Source of the DNA: Taudactylus pleione
Taxonomy: Eukaryota > Chordata > Amphibia > Anura > Myobatrachidae
Assembly (NCBI GenBank): GCA_031769625.1
Contig: JAUIMM010000534.1
Location: 5,730,001-5,794,000 of the forward strand
DNA: 64,000 nucleotides
Direction of reading: 5' to 3'
Positions 22,259 through 33,898 of this stretch are shown in pieces. The notes below the pieces were generated by a model that worked only from the letters and a program-made list of their open reading frames with translations, searched no databases and was not told where the DNA came from. The position numbers and the translations under genes are program-made. The number at the start of each line of letters is the position of its first letter. The stretch's first letter is position 1.

Positions 22259-22646
22259 CATACTTGCCGACTATCTAGCTGCCCCTTCCGGGAGGGAGCA
22301 GCCAGATCGGCATTACTGGGGGTGTGGGGCCAGCAAACGGGGGCGGGGCCGGCCAGATGACAAGTTTTTGCGGGCAGGACGAGGGGCAGAGCCACGCGAG
22401 CGTGTCATTTTGGCCCCACCCCCGCTACACACTGCCGATATTACAGGCAGTGTGAAGCAGGGGGCAGTGCAAAAATTACGCAAATCGCGTCACCGCCCCC
22501 CTTGGCTGCCGATGTTTTACAAGTAATTGCGGTGGGACTGGAGGGGTCGGCGACAGCCGGGAAACTTACCTGCCTTCCCGGGAGGTCGGGAGTGGCACCC
22601 GATTTTCGGGAGGCTCCCGACCAAATCGGGAGGGTAGGCAAGTATG
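22259..22646. mobile_element. hAT-type MITE, perfect 8-bp TSD
   Basis: Termini CATACTTGCC and GGCAAGTATG are perfect 10-bp inverted repeats. The duplication CTGCTATA is at 22251-22258 and 22647-22654. The interior is rich in CCCGGGAG/CTCCCG stem-forming motifs. Same family as 24903-25239. Confidence 0.88.
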
Positions 22647-22957
22647 CTGCTATAGACATGCTCCATAGCAGCTTGCTCAACAGGGCACAAATCGGTACAC
22701 TGTACACATAACTGTGATGTTGTTAAGACGCACTCACAGCTTTCAATAAAATGAGATGAATTCATGTTTACCACTTTTAGGGTACTGTGCAAGGATACAC
22801 AACACTACAAGTATCAGTTTCCTTTTATTGGAAGCTTAAATTGCGTCTTTCCACCACCGCCAGTTCCATGTAATACTACAGTATATGTGTACCGATTAGC
22901 AAGCTGCTGGCGACAATGTCTATAATGATTAGTGGCAAAGCCATCTCTCTAAAGTAT

Positions 22958-24413
22958 TGTCACAACCCTGGTTAGTTTTTACCTTTGCTATGAGACTTAC
23001 CTCTGCCAGCTGCTCCATGGATCTGTGTTTGTAATTCACCTGGGAGATCTGCTCTGAATCATGCTGGTTGTAACATTTCTCTGTGTGCAGACTGCTCTCC
23101 TTCCCACAGTGATTAGCCACCTGGACTCTCCTCTGTCTGTGAGCATTGCTAGTCTTAATTGGAATCGCAGGTGTGGTCCTGATTCTCAAGGGCTGCAGAG
23201 ATGATTACTCCCTCTGCATGTTTTGCCTTCCACCACTCAGAATACTACTGCCAGACCACCTGTCCGTATCCTCCAATTGCTGCTAGACCCAGGGTATACA
23301 TATCCTCCCCTGATAGCATTCTGAGCCTGAACATCTCATTACGTTCCATGGTGTACAGCTTATGCTATAGCTGTACCTCTGAGTACAAGTGTATCCCAGG
23401 CTCCTGCTGGTTCCTAGACCAGTTCTATCTGAAAACCTGCTGTGTCCAGCAATCCTGCTACCGCCATCTCCATTCGGCTCCCCAAGCCGCAACAAGTAGC
23501 TTCCATGCTACCATCTATCATCTACGGCTCCCAGGCCGCGGCCAGTGGCTTCCACATTGCCATCTATCATCTGCGGCTCCCAAGTCACAACCGGTAGCTT
23601 CCACGCTACCATCTATCATCTACGGCTCCCAAGCCGCAACCAGTAGCTTCCACTCTACCATCTATCATCTATGGTTCCCAAGCCGCCACCAGTAGCTTCC
23701 AAGGTACCATCTATCAACTATGACTCCCAAGCTGCATCAAGTAGCTTTCACGCTACCATCTATCATCTACGGCTCCCAAGCCGCAACAAGTAGCTTCCAC
23801 GCTACCATCTACGGCTCCCAAGCCGCAACCAGTAGCTTCCACGCTACCATCTATCAACTATGGCTCCCAAGCCGCAACCAGTAGCTTCCACGCTACCACC
23901 AACCACCTACGGCTCCCTAGCCGTGACAAGTAGCTTCCTCCCTACCACCAACCATCTACGGCTCCCTAGCCGCACCAAGCAGCTCCCGTGCTACTATCAC
24001 TCACCTCACGGCTCCCTAGCTGCTCCAAGTAGCTTCTGAGCTACCATCAGTCTTCTTACGGCTACCCAGCCGCACCTAGTAGCTCCCGTGCTACCACCGT
24101 TCACCTCACAGCTCACTAGCTGCACCAAGTAGCTTCCATGCTACCATCTGTCTGCAAGCCCATCTACTGGTACCCCGTCCAGCTCAGTAAGCCTTCCTGA
24201 CGGTCCCAGTCCGGTTCCTCCAAGTTCCTTCTGGTCCCACTCCAACGTTTCAAGTTTCCAGTTCCAGTCATTCATCATCAAAAGCAGTTCTCACTGCTAT
24301 CCAATTTTATGTTAAAAGAGCTATTCACGTTACCCATGGTTCCAGTCAAGTCGGTCTCCGCTGAATCCGGTTCATCACCAGAGTCAGATAAATCACAAAC
24401 ACCAATTGTGACA
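22958..24413 (+). mobile_element. solo LTR (copy A), 1456 bp, 5-bp TSD
   Basis: It begins TGTCACAACCCTGG and ends ACACCAATTGTGACA. The 5-bp duplication AGTAT is at 22953-22957 and 24414-24418. TG...CA ends with a 5-bp TSD are typical of LTR retrotransposons (Gypsy-type or similar). No internal coding region is present, so this looks like a recombined solo LTR. A second copy in the opposite orientation is at 52237-53557. They share the stretch CTGTCCGTATCCTCCAATTG through TGAACATCTC. A 48-bp minisatellite fills the 3' half. Confidence 0.8.
23470..24150. repeat. ~48-bp minisatellite inside solo LTR copy A, ~14 units
   Basis: The unit is ACGGCTCCCAAGCCGCAAC-AGTAGCTTCCACGCTACCATCTATCATCT. Each unit contains two small hairpins (CGGCTCCCAAGCCG and GTAGCTTCCACGCTAC). 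Central units are highly alike, edge units diverged. The 164-codon ORF over it is a repeat artefact. Confidence 0.9.
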
Positions 24414-24902
24414 AGTATATGGGAACACCTCTTTTGCAATATTATTAAAAAGATGGTTGTGCGAACACGCAAAATAATAAATATCCTGTTGCATTTGTGT
24501 ACACTGTAGTACAGTAGTAGTCTATGTGATTGGCCTGCCTGTCATGTAATGCCATTGTTTTCAGTACTGTAGTCTTTACCAGTGGAGCATTCGCCACCCA
24601 GCAGCTAAACCGTGTATTGCATGGCGTGGATTCTGTTGCGTCTTAGCGCACCAACACACGTATTTACATGCTGCAACTACTGTATGATGCCTGAATGTCG
24701 TGCTAGAAGCAAAGATGTATGAGGATAAATCTATACATTGCCATATAGTATGTATTGAAAAATAGATTTAGGTGCATATAAGAATATCTGTCTTGGTTAT
24801 TCCAATAGGGAGAATCTGTATGGGATATGAACATTTTGGGGAAAATTATACCTATTATAATGGCAACATGTCATATCAGTGACAATTTTGTATCATTCAG
24901 TT

Positions 24903-25239
24903 CATACTTGCCTACTTTCCTGGAACCTGCAGGGGGCTTCAGAGTTTTCGGCTAGCCCCCCGCACCCCCAGAAGAGAAGGCACTTCTCTAGCATCCTGTC
25001 CACTTCCTAGTGAAGTGGGCAGAATAGGGAGAATCTTACCATTGTTTCATGATCCGCCAGAAGGGGCGGAGCTTAATGGCACAATTCTATGCTAATCGCA
25101 TCATTTGGCTCCGCCTCCTATTCAACTACCTACAATTCCTGGGATTTCGTCATGGGGGGGCAATGATGCAATAGTCTAGCCCCGACTCCATCACTGCCCA
25201 TTTCTCTTGGGAAGCCGACCTTAGATGTTGGTAAATATG
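24903..25239. mobile_element. hAT-type MITE, perfect 8-bp TSD
   Basis: It starts CATACTTGCCTACTTTCCTGG and ends ATGTTGGTAAATATG. The duplication ATTCAGTT is at 24895-24902 and 25240-25247. It is more diverged than the family member at 22259-22646. Confidence 0.82.
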
Positions 25240-25247
25240 ATTCAGTT

Positions 25248-26682
25248 GGCGTGCAATTTTCTTTCGATAATCAGGGTAAAATCTATATTATGTTATTGGT
25301 GTAAATAAGATGGGATATTTAGTAAAAAAAATAATAATTTACTAAATATTGTCATGTCTCCTACACAGTATATCACATGCCTTAAATAATGTATCACAAT
25401 TATTTAGCAATATCCTTCTTCCACTTTTAAACTATTTGCGTGTGCATTGATGGCATAACACAATTGTGCAAGATAAATAATGACCTGGCAAAACCACATA
25501 AATTGCTCTGCTCACAATTCCAAGCAGCAGTTATGCCGGCCACATGATCTGCACATTCATAGACTTCTACGTCCTGCATTATGGTGCTATGATTGGCTTA
25601 TAAACTGGCATATGATAGACAACAGTCGCAAATGCAGGATTTATACAGAGGGGTTTTCAAATGCTTGATTTTAAAGCAAGTGTGGCCAGTCCATGAAGAG
25701 GGCATAATCAGCACTTAACCCTCTTCTTGGGGGGGTCCCCACCAGCTTGGGGTGTGAATGATTTGGCTGGGGAGACCCGGTGATAGGGTCCCCTGACTGT
25801 GGCATTACAACCCGGTCGGTTTGGGGCCGATGCTGGTTTTAAATATAGGGCGACCCCTACACATTTTTCCCACTAATATTTAAAACCAGGACTGGCCCTG
25901 CAGCCAGGTGCTGATTCCTAAACTATGGGGGAACCCTACATGTTTTTTTCCTCATAATTTGAGGAACCAGGACTGGCTGAGCAGCCCGAGGCTGGTTATA
26001 CTTTTGGAAGGGGACCCTATGTAATTTTTTTTTAAAACATTTAACCCTTGTTTTACAGGTACAACACAAGCAGCCTTCACATATCTCACTGATATGTACA
26101 GGCTGCTTATTCGGGAGAGTTAGGCAGAGAGAAAACATTGCAATCTCAGGTGAGTAATCTCATCTAAACTTGCTACTCGGGGGAGAAATCTCGATCTGCT
26201 TTACCATCAGAAAACTAATTCTCAGCTAAACTCAGGGCCCAATTGAGACCCGCTCGCTAGATGCATAGCCGTCAACTGCCAAAGTATGCAAATCTCGAGA
26301 TCGCACATCAAGACATTAGCACGCCCACTATGTCTTGGCGTGCGATTGCAGTATGTATTTAGACATCCACCAGGCTGAGCAGCAGTAGCAGCAGTCTCCT
26401 CTGTCTGTGGAGGGGAGCTATCAACTGATCGTGCCCCGCCCTGGCTTTGTGCTGGGCTGAGGGGTCACAGCGCCCCCCTCCCCAGTGTGCAGTGCTGCAA
26501 ATGGTTCCCCGGCATGCTCTCTATGCCTCTGATGTTACCCTCTGTACCTGAGAGGTGATTACAATTAGCTGCAATTTAATGGTGTGTTGGGCATATATAT
26601 CCTAGTGTAGGATCTTTCAGAGAAATTGGGTCCCATGGGGACGGGCTGAAAGCTTAAATGTTTTGCTCAAAACATGAACAAT
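25248..26682. other. unclassified repeat-like stretch, no gene
   Basis: 25720-26060 contains loosely repeated blocks (GGGGA(A)CCCTA, AACCAGGACTGGC, GGTGCTGATT/GAGGCTGGTTA) spaced 70-110 bp apart, suggesting a degraded tandem structure. Nothing else could be supported. Confidence 0.4.
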
Positions 26683-27441
26683 GGGCCTGATTCAGCTTGG
26701 ATCGCAAGTCTGTGGACACACGCACCCGGTCGATGTCTGCGTTCTGCACATGCGTATGCACCGCAGCGTGCGTGCGTGAACCGGCCGCAGCGGTCGTGAA
26801 AACAAACATAGTAGACACGCAGAGTCTTGGAGAAATGATTGACAGGAAGTGCCGTTTGGGGTGGAAAAGGGGGATGGTCGAAGGAAAGCAGGCGTCCCTG
26901 TGCGTTTGAATGCCGTTACAGGGGCGTGCATAAATTATCCACTGCGATGCCATATGCAGCTTGAGGACTCAGTGCACTCGCAAGCGGGTCGATGGTGGCC
27001 CAGTGCGCACGAGCGGTGTGCGCAACGCATGTGCGCGAGCCCCGTAGCGAGTGAGAACTTCACTCGCTCCGTGGCTCGCAGCAAAACGGGGCGGCTGTAG
27101 ATGTTGATCGACAGCTCGCCGTGTTTTGTAGGCGGGTAGGGGTGTGGCTGAACAAATGGAGGCGTTCCCGAACGAACGCCTGCCGTTTGTGGGTTGCCCT
27201 ACTGACATCACTCATGATGTCAGTAGTGGGCTTCCTGCTCTATTAGGGCAGGAAGTCCACTCTGCATTGTGAGTGCTGAGACCCTACCTTAGGGTCTCCT
27301 TGCAATGCCGATAATCGCGACCATCTCCTGCCCGCTCGCACTAACTGCGTCCCTGTGCGGACATGAAAAAAATAAATAAGTACTCCCCACCCTGATTCAG
27401 AGTGTGCGCTCACAAACAGCGAGCGGCTCAGAATCAGGCCC
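26683..27441. mobile_element. Harbinger-like MITE
   Basis: The ends are GGGCCTGATTCAGC and TCAGAATCAGGCCC. Flanking triplets do not match (AAT versus TCA), so one end may have drifted. It contains the palindrome ACTGACATCACTCATGATGTCAGT (27201-27224, TGACATCA arms), shared with other members. Confidence 0.65.
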
Positions 27442-27842
27442 TCAGTGCGTGCAGGAAAGTTAGCAATTTAGTGGTAGGTTCAGACCTGCCTTAAATGTGC
27501 GAGTGGCTCCGATGTACTTCCATGTTACCAATGTTTTGGCTGGATGTGCGAAAGGGGAAGTGGGCGTCTGCATGCTGTGCGTGCGAGTGCTTTGCAATTG
27601 CACATATTAGCATACTTATACCTTCACTGCAGACCTGGGTACGCGATTGCAGCTGTCATTGCATCAGTAATCCTTGTTGAATGAGGCCCAAAATCCCCAC
27701 TGCTTTTATTTGCAGTATATTATTGTTAGTGCCAATAGCAAAAATGTATCTGTTTTGTATACATTGTGGTAGCGTAGCCTTTTAGTATAAGCACGCACAC
27801 TGTTTTAATTGTTTCCAGTGTGATCACAAAACAATGATTTAT

Positions 27843-28379
27843 GGGCCTGATTCAGCAAAGATCGCAGTTGCTTTTATGCACGCAATCGAACGATTATTCC
27901 ACACTGCACATTCATCGCAGTACGCAAACTAGCCACTGCGATCGGGAAAGCGACCGCAGAGGCTACGCAGACCCATTGCAGAGTGATTGACAGGAAGTGC
28001 AATTTGTGGGTGGTGATGGGTGTGGGGTTGGGGTGGTCGGGCGAATGCAGGCGTGCCAGTGCGTTTCAACAGTGTTGCATGGGCATGCATAAATTAGCCA
28101 CTGCGATACCAGACGTAGCATGAGGCCTCATAGAGTGCACAGAAGTGAGCAATTCCTGAGTGAGGTCTGACCTGCCCTAACTGTGCGTATGGGTCCGATG
28201 TTACTCGATGTTACTGATTGTTTCGCTATGTTGCCCTAGTATACGGATGTGAGTAAGGGGAAGTGGGAGTCTTTGTCAGGCTGCGATCACAATGCGAATA
28301 CAAACATTTACATATCACCGTTGATATTAGCAACTGCGTTGGTGCGTATAAGAATTGCGATCCTTACTGAATCAGGCCC
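27843..28379. mobile_element. Harbinger-like MITE, TAT TSD
   Basis: GGGCCTGATTCAGCAAAG at the left and TTACTGAATCAGGCCC at the right, flanked by TAT (27840-27842 and 28380-28382). Its interior (AGAGTGATTGACAGGAAGTG, GCGTGCCAGTGCGTTT, GGGCATGCATAAATTA) matches 26830-26940 and, more weakly, 54760-54890, so these are one family. Confidence 0.75.
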
Positions 28380-28416
28380 TATGTTCCCAGCCCTGTCACT
28401 TTCTAACATACACCTA

Positions 28417-28587
28417 GGGGTACATTTACTAAAGTGAAAGTTTTTAGAAAGTGGAGATGTTGCCCATAGCAACCAATCAGATTCTAGCTATTATCTTCTA
28501 GATGGTGCTAGTTAAATGTAGAATCTGATTGGTTGCTATGGGCAACATCTCTGCTTCTAAAAACTCTCACTTTAGTAAATATACCCC
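28417..28587. mobile_element. palindromic MITE, ~170 bp
   Basis: The element is a long hairpin. GGGGTACATTTACTAAAGTG pairs with the right end, and ATGTTGCCCATAGCAACCAA pairs with TTGGTTGCTATGGGCAACAT. It is flanked by TA dinucleotides, consistent with a mariner-type foldback. Confidence 0.8.
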
Positions 28588-29150
28588 TAGTCAGCAGCCA
28601 CTATCTGGCATCACTCATACATACACATGGCCTTCAGAGGCCTTAAATGGGTGCCTGATGACGGATCGACCTCCAATACATAGACAGTCTATTGTGCGAC
28701 ACTGTTAGTCAGACAGAAAATAGCCTGACAACTACTCAAGACCGAGAAATACAACATAGACAAATGTACCATAATGACAAGAAAAACACAGACACCAACA
28801 GTACGATATACATCATTGCGAAGTAGTTATGTCCGACGTTTATATGTGAGACATGGAAATAGTCCGACACATGACAAACAAAATATCGACATGTACAAGT
28901 CAGACAACATAACAGGTAGACATAAATTACATCGACAAGCTAATGATAGACAGACATATGGTAGACATTTAAAAAGTCCGACATACATATTATGCACAAA
29001 TAAAATATTGACAATAAAAAGTCAGACAACTTAACAGGTAAATATAAATTACATCGAAAAGCTTATGATATATACTGTGAGATTGATAAATAAATGATAC
29101 TATATTTGTAATTAAAGTCAGCCACGATACCGCCTTAAAGAAAGTTCTTA
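28588..29150. repeat. GACA-rich spaced-motif repeat (left part)
   Basis: AGACA(T), GTC(A/C)GACA and TGACA words recur every 15-30 bp in otherwise AT-rich sequence. An inverted counterpart (TGTCGGACTTTTAAGTGTCT and similar) lies at 35084-35690. GCCTTAAA appears near both outer edges (29128-29140 and 35677-35690). hAT copy 3 is inserted between them. Confidence 0.5.
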
Positions 29151-29164
29151 ATGGATTTATGAAC

Positions 29165-29551
29165 AGGGCTTATTTTAATTAACATTGACAGCAATTTCAA
29201 TAATTCAATACAATTCTTTATTTACCTTTATTTTTTTTCCTATTTTTCTCTTGCCTCTCCGCTGCGGCACTGCTGTAAATGACGCTGCCACGCACACCAG
29301 CTGCCGCGCGCTCACTGAGAGAGTGAGACGCTGCAGCTGTGATTGGATGCCACTGTTAAATCTTTAACAGCGGCATCCATTTCATGCGGGGGGCGGAGCT
29401 GGGGGCATTTTAGTGAAGCGCAGGCAGGGACCGGACAAAATGGGGATTTTTTTAGGTTTTAGTTTCGGGGTAGGGCTTATTTTGGACCATTTTCGAAAAG
29501 TAAGGGTAGGGCTTATTTTTGGGGTAGGTCTTATTATCGGGGAAACACGGT
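29165..29551. mobile_element. DNA-transposon-like terminal repeat (TACCGTGTTTCCCC type)
   Basis: The right end reads GGGTAGGGCTTATTTTTGGGG ... TCGGGGAAACACGGTA with repeated TAGGGCTTATTTT words. This is a terminal signature I recall from widespread vertebrate DNA-transposon derivatives. The left boundary (AGGGCTTATTTTAATT at 29167) is a guess. Confidence 0.4.
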
Positions 29552-29579
29552 AGGACACTGACATGCTTTACGGATGTCC

Positions 29580-29985
29580 ATTGTAGTTATTCTCCCTGGA
29601 TGCTTCACCAATGCTTGTATTATTAATAGAGTCGAGGCCAGTCCAGGCCTGGACGCTTCCCCACTGCTGGTATTTGCTATTACTAGGGTCGTGACCAGTC
29701 CAGTCCTGGACGCATCCACACTGCTGGGAGTCCAGGGCTGGATTGGCCGCGACCCTAGTAATAGGTAATAGCAGGAATGGGGATGCTTCAAGGGCTGTAC
29801 TGGCTGCGACCCTCATAGTAGCTAATACCAGCAGCTTTCTGACTGCTGCTATTAGCTATTACTAGGGTTGCGGCCAGTCCAGCCCTGGACTACCTTCGTA
29901 ATAGCTAATACCAGCAGTGGGGAAGCTAGTGGTATTAGCTAGTACGAGGGTCGCGGTCAGTCCAGGCTTGTACTCTTAATCATCG
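29580..29985. repeat. alternating inverted tandem repeat, ~75-90 bp modules
   Basis: The module TCCAG-CCTGGAC-CTGCTGGTATT-GCTATTACTAGGGTCG-GACCAGTCCAG recurs in both orientations. Forward copies lie near 29640-29715 and 29850-29900, inverted copies near 29735-29780 and 29800-29840, with further pieces to 29980. The cluster could fold into several competing hairpins. Confidence 0.65.
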
Positions 29986-30758
29986 TAGTCCAGAGCTAGA
30001 CAGCTAGCTATTGATGGGTGTACCCTCCATATGTACACCTGTCAATTGCTAGGTATTTACTCTATATATGTTATGTCGGACTGTTATGTGTCTATCTTTT
30101 ATTAATGTCTATATAGTATATACTAGGGGTGTGCACCGGCCACTTTTCGTGTTTTGTGTTTTGGTTTTGGATCTGGATCTTTCTTCGTGTTTTGGATCTG
30201 GATTGGTTTTGCCAAAACCACCCTTCCGTGTTTTGGGTTCTGGGTTTTGTGTTTTGGATCTGTATTTTTTTTTAAAAAAGCATAAAAACAGCTAAAATCA
30301 CAGAATTTGTTGGTTTCTCTGCTCCTATGCTATTATTAACCTCAATAACCTTAATTTCCACTCATTTCCAGTCTATTCTGAACACCTCACACCTCACAAT
30401 ACTGTTTTCATGTCCAAAAGGTTGCACCGAGGTAGCTGGATGACTATGCTAAGCGACACGAGTGGGCGGCACAAACACGTGACCCATCTAGGAGTGACAC
30501 TGCAGTGGCAGACAGGATGGCAGTTAGAAAAACTAGGCCCCAAACTGTACATAATGCAAAGAAAAAAAAGAAGTGCAAGATGGAATTGTCCTTGGGCCCT
30601 CCCACCCACCCTTATGTTGTATAAACAGGACATGCACACTTTAACAAATCAATCATTTAAGCGCCAGGGTCTGCCACACAACTGTGGCTGAAATGATTGG
30701 TTCGTTTGGGCCCCCACAAAACAAGCTGGCAATTAATGTGTCCCTGCACAAACTGGCT

Positions 30759-33700
30759 CTACGGAGGCAAGATGTCATCCTCATCCTCCTCATCCACCGA
30801 TTCCTCACCCTCTTCAGTGTGTACATCCTCATCCTCACAAAGTATTAACTCGTCCCCACTTGAATCCACCACCACAGGTCCCTCTGTACCTTCTGGAGGC
30901 TGGTCTCCCTGGAAGAGCTGATAATTCATTTTGATGAACATCATCTTCTCCACATTCTGTGGAAGCAACCTCCTACGCCTTTTGCTGACAAGGTTCCCGG
31001 CTGCACTAAACACTCTTTCGGAGTACACACTGGAGGGGGGGCAACTCAGGTAAAATAGAGCCAGCTTGTACAGGGGCCTCCAAATTGCCTCTTTTTCCTG
31101 CCAGTACAGGTATGGACTGTCTGACATGCCTACTTGGATGCTGTCACCGATGTAATCCTCCACCATTCTGTCAATGGTGACAGTATCATATGCAGTGACA
31201 GTAGACATGTCAGAAATTGTTGCCAGGTCCTTCAGTCCGGACCAGATGTCCAAACTTGGTCCTGCCAGCCCTGCATCACCGCCAGCGGGTTGCTTAGGAT
31301 ACCTAAGTTTTTTCCTGGCAGCCCCAGTTGCGGGAGAAAATGAAGAAGGAGCCGTTGACGTGTCACGTTCCGCTTCAGCTGACAGTGTGTTCACCAGCAG
31401 GTCTTTGCACCTCTGCAGGCTTGTGTCGTCCGGAAAGAGAGACACCACATAGGCTTTAAACCTAGGATCAAGCACGGTGGCCAAAATGTAGTGGTCTGAT
31501 TTCAACAGATTGACCACCCTGGAATCCTGGCAAAGCGAATGAAGGGCTTCATCCACAAGTCCCACATGCCGAGCGGAATCGCTCCGTCTTAGCTCCTCCT
31601 TCACTTTCTCCAGCTGCTTCTGCAAAAGCCTGATGAGGGGAATGACCTGACTCAAGCTGGCTGTGTCTGAACTGACTTCACGTGTGGCAAGTTCGAAGGG
31701 CTGGAGAACCTTGCACAACACGGAAATCATTCTCCACTGTGCTTGAGTCAGGTGCATACCCCCTCCTTTGCCTATGTCATAGGTGGATGTATAGGCTTGT
31801 ATGGCCTTTTGCTGCTCCTCCATCCTCTGAAGCATATAGAGGGTTGAGTTCCACCGCGTCACAACCTCTTGCTTCAGGTGATGGCGGGGCAGGTTCAAGA
31901 GTGTTTGCTGGCGCTCCAGTCTTCGGCACGCAGTCGCTGAATGGCGAAAGTGGCCAGAAATTTTTCGGGCCACCCAAAGCGTCTCCTGCACGCCCCTGTC
32001 GCTTTTCAGAAAATTCTGCACCACCAAGTTTATTGTGTGAGCAAAACATGGGACGTGCTGGAATTTGCCCAGATGTAATGCCCGCACAATATTGGTGGCG
32101 TTGTCAGATATCACAAATCCCCAGGAGAGTCTAAGTGGGGTAAGCCACTGGGCGATGATTTCCCTCAGTTTCTCTAAGAGGTTGTCGGCGGTGTGCCTCT
32201 TACTGAAACCGGTGATACACAGCGTAGCCTGCCTTGTAACGAGCTGGCGTTTCTGAGATGCTGCTACTGGTGACGCTGCTGCTGTTGCTGCGTAAGGTGA
32301 TACATCTACCCAGTGGGCTGTCACAGTCATATAGTCCTTAGTCTGCCCTGTTCCACTTGTCCACATGTCCGTGGTTAAGTGGACATTGTGTACAACGGCA
32401 TTTTTCAGGACACTGAGGACACTTTTTCTGACGTTTCTGTACAGTCTCGGTATTGCCTGCCTAGTGAAGTGGAATCTAGACGGGATTTGGAACCGGGGAC
32501 ACACTACCTCCATCAATTGTCTAAATCCCACTGCACTAATGGCGGATACCGGACGCACGTCTAACACCAACATAGCAGTCAAGGCCTCAGTTATACATTT
32601 TGCTTCAGGATGACTGCTGTCGTACTTCATCCTCCTCGCTAAGGACTGTTGGAGGGTCAATTGTTTAGTAAAAGTAGTGGTGTTCCTACTTCCTCTCTGG
32701 GATGATGAACGACTCCCAGCAGCAGCAACAGCAGCAGCGGCAGCAGTAGGCGTAGCAATGCAGGATCCTCCAGAGGAATCCCGGATAGGAGAGTCAGTCA
32801 TGCCAGTGACATGGCCTGCAGGACTACTTCCGATCCTGACTAAGGAGGAAATTGACGAGGAGGGAGTTGACGGTGTGGTTTGCAGGCGCTTGGATACAAC
32901 AGGACAACGGGATTTAGGTGTCCCTGGGCTGCTTACGGTCTTAGCCAAAGTTTCTGAACTTGACAGTAACTTTTTATGAACGCGCTGCAGGTGCCGTATA
33001 AGGGAGGATGTTCCTAGGTGGTTGACGTCCCTACCCCTACTTATTTCACCTTTACATATGGTACATATGGCAAGACAGTTGTTGTCCGGATTTGGATAGA
33101 AATATTGCCAGACCAAAGAGGTGGAATGTTTGGTCTTCTGCCCAGGCATGACCGTGATGGGCTTTTTCATCCCACGGACAACAACTGTCTCCCCCGGAGC
33201 CTGATTTAAACAAACCACATCACCATCAGAATCCTCCTCGCCAACTTCCTCCTCAGCGCCAGCTACACCAGTATCCTCATCCTGTTGTACTTCAACAGTG
33301 ACATCTTCAATTTGCATATCAGCAAGTGGACTGTGGGTGCTCCTTTCAGCACTTGCAGGGGGCGTGCAAATGGTGGAAAGAGCCACCTCTTCCCGTCCAG
33401 TGCTGGGAAGGTCAGGCATCGCAACCACCACCACACTTGGACTCTCCTTGGGGATTTGTGATATCTTCTTAGAAAGCACAGTTCTTCGCTGTGCTTTTGC
33501 CAGCTTAACTCTTTTGATTTTTTTAGTGGGAGGAGGGCTTCCATCGTCATGTGAAGCTGAACCACTAGTCATGAACATACTAGGGATCGACCTTAGCCGT
33601 TCCTTGCCACTCCGTGTCGTAAATGGCATATTGGCAAGTTTACGTTTCTCTTCAGCTGATTTAAATGTCTTTTTCAAGGTCATTTTCCTGAACTTTGCCA

Positions 33701-33872
33701 TTTGGGATTGTATGTGCCCTCTACTATGACATTGGGCATCGGCCTTGGCAGACGACGTTGATGGCATGTTATCGTCTATGTCATGACTAGTGGCAGCAGC
33801 TTCAGCACTAGGAGGAAGTGGTTCTTGATCTTTCTCTATTTTATTTTTATCGGAGAAAGTTTGGTCCTCCAT
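30759..33872 (-). CDS. hAT-superfamily transposase with BED zinc finger, intact, 1037 aa
   Basis: Predicted cut-and-paste transposase acting in the nucleus on its element's termini. Visible layout: a basic nuclear-localisation-like stretch at residues 113-130 (PPPTKKIKRVKL...); an acidic segment at 198-218; a BED finger at about 253-300 with W255, C270-x2-C273 and H294/H299; a Ser/Thr/Ala-rich linker at 335-395; and the RNase-H-like core. The likely catalytic triad is D502 (TTDMWTS), D590 (VISDNATN) and E952 (SERVFS), by analogy with Hermes. It also has a C-x2-H pair (C609, H612), R673-W674 (RWNST) in the helical insertion, the C-terminal dimerisation segment at 905-985, and an acidic tail at 1003-1034. 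The start is supported because the same MEDQTFSDKN start is kept in copies 1, 2 and 4. The ~250-residue region ahead of the BED finger is unusually long. No frameshift or internal stop is present, suggesting recent activity. Confidence 0.93.
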   Translation of the reverse strand: MEDQTFSDKNKIEKDQEPLPPSAEAAATSHDIDDNMPSTSSAKADAQCHSRGHIQSQMAKFRKMTLKKTFKSAEEKRKLANMPFTTRSGKERLRSIPSMFMTSGSASHDDGSPPPTKKIKRVKLAKAQRRTVLSKKISQIPKESPSVVVVAMPDLPSTGREEVALSTICTPPASAERSTHSPLADMQIEDVTVEVQQDEDTGVAGAEEEVGEEDSDGDVVCLNQAPGETVVVRGMKKPITVMPGQKTKHSTSLVWQYFYPNPDNNCLAICTICKGEISRGRDVNHLGTSSLIRHLQRVHKKLLSSSETLAKTVSSPGTPKSRCPVVSKRLQTTPSTPSSSISSLVRIGSSPAGHVTGMTDSPIRDSSGGSCIATPTAAAAAVAAAGSRSSSQRGSRNTTTFTKQLTLQQSLARRMKYDSSHPEAKCITEALTAMLVLDVRPVSAISAVGFRQLMEVVCPRFQIPSRFHFTRQAIPRLYRNVRKSVLSVLKNAVVHNVHLTTDMWTSGTGQTKDYMTVTAHWVDVSPYAATAAASPVAASQKRQLVTRQATLCITGFSKRHTADNLLEKLREIIAQWLTPLRLSWGFVISDNATNIVRALHLGKFQHVPCFAHTINLVVQNFLKSDRGVQETLWVARKISGHFRHSATACRRLERQQTLLNLPRHHLKQEVVTRWNSTLYMLQRMEEQQKAIQAYTSTYDIGKGGGMHLTQAQWRMISVLCKVLQPFELATREVSSDTASLSQVIPLIRLLQKQLEKVKEELRRSDSARHVGLVDEALHSLCQDSRVVNLLKSDHYILATVLDPRFKAYVVSLFPDDTSLQRCKDLLVNTLSAEAERDTSTAPSSFSPATGAARKKLRYPKQPAGGDAGLAGPSLDIWSGLKDLATISDMSTVTAYDTVTIDRMVEDYIGDSIQVGMSDSPYLYWQEKEAIWRPLYKLALFYLSCPPSSVYSERVFSAAGNLVSKRRRRLLPQNVEKMMFIKMNYQLFQGDQPPEGTEGPVVVDSSGDELILCEDEDVHTEEGEESVDEEDEDDILPP

Positions 33873-33898
33873 TTATGTTATATCGATTTGATATATAC

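Noticed and set aside
23201..23695. 164-residue ORF as a host protein
   Set aside because: It spans the 48-bp minisatellite of the solo LTR. The repeated SSFHATIYHLRLP-like peptides are repeat translations.
31682..32134. 150-residue plus-strand ORF opposite the transposase
   Set aside because: Antisense shadow of the hAT transposase; no motif of its own.
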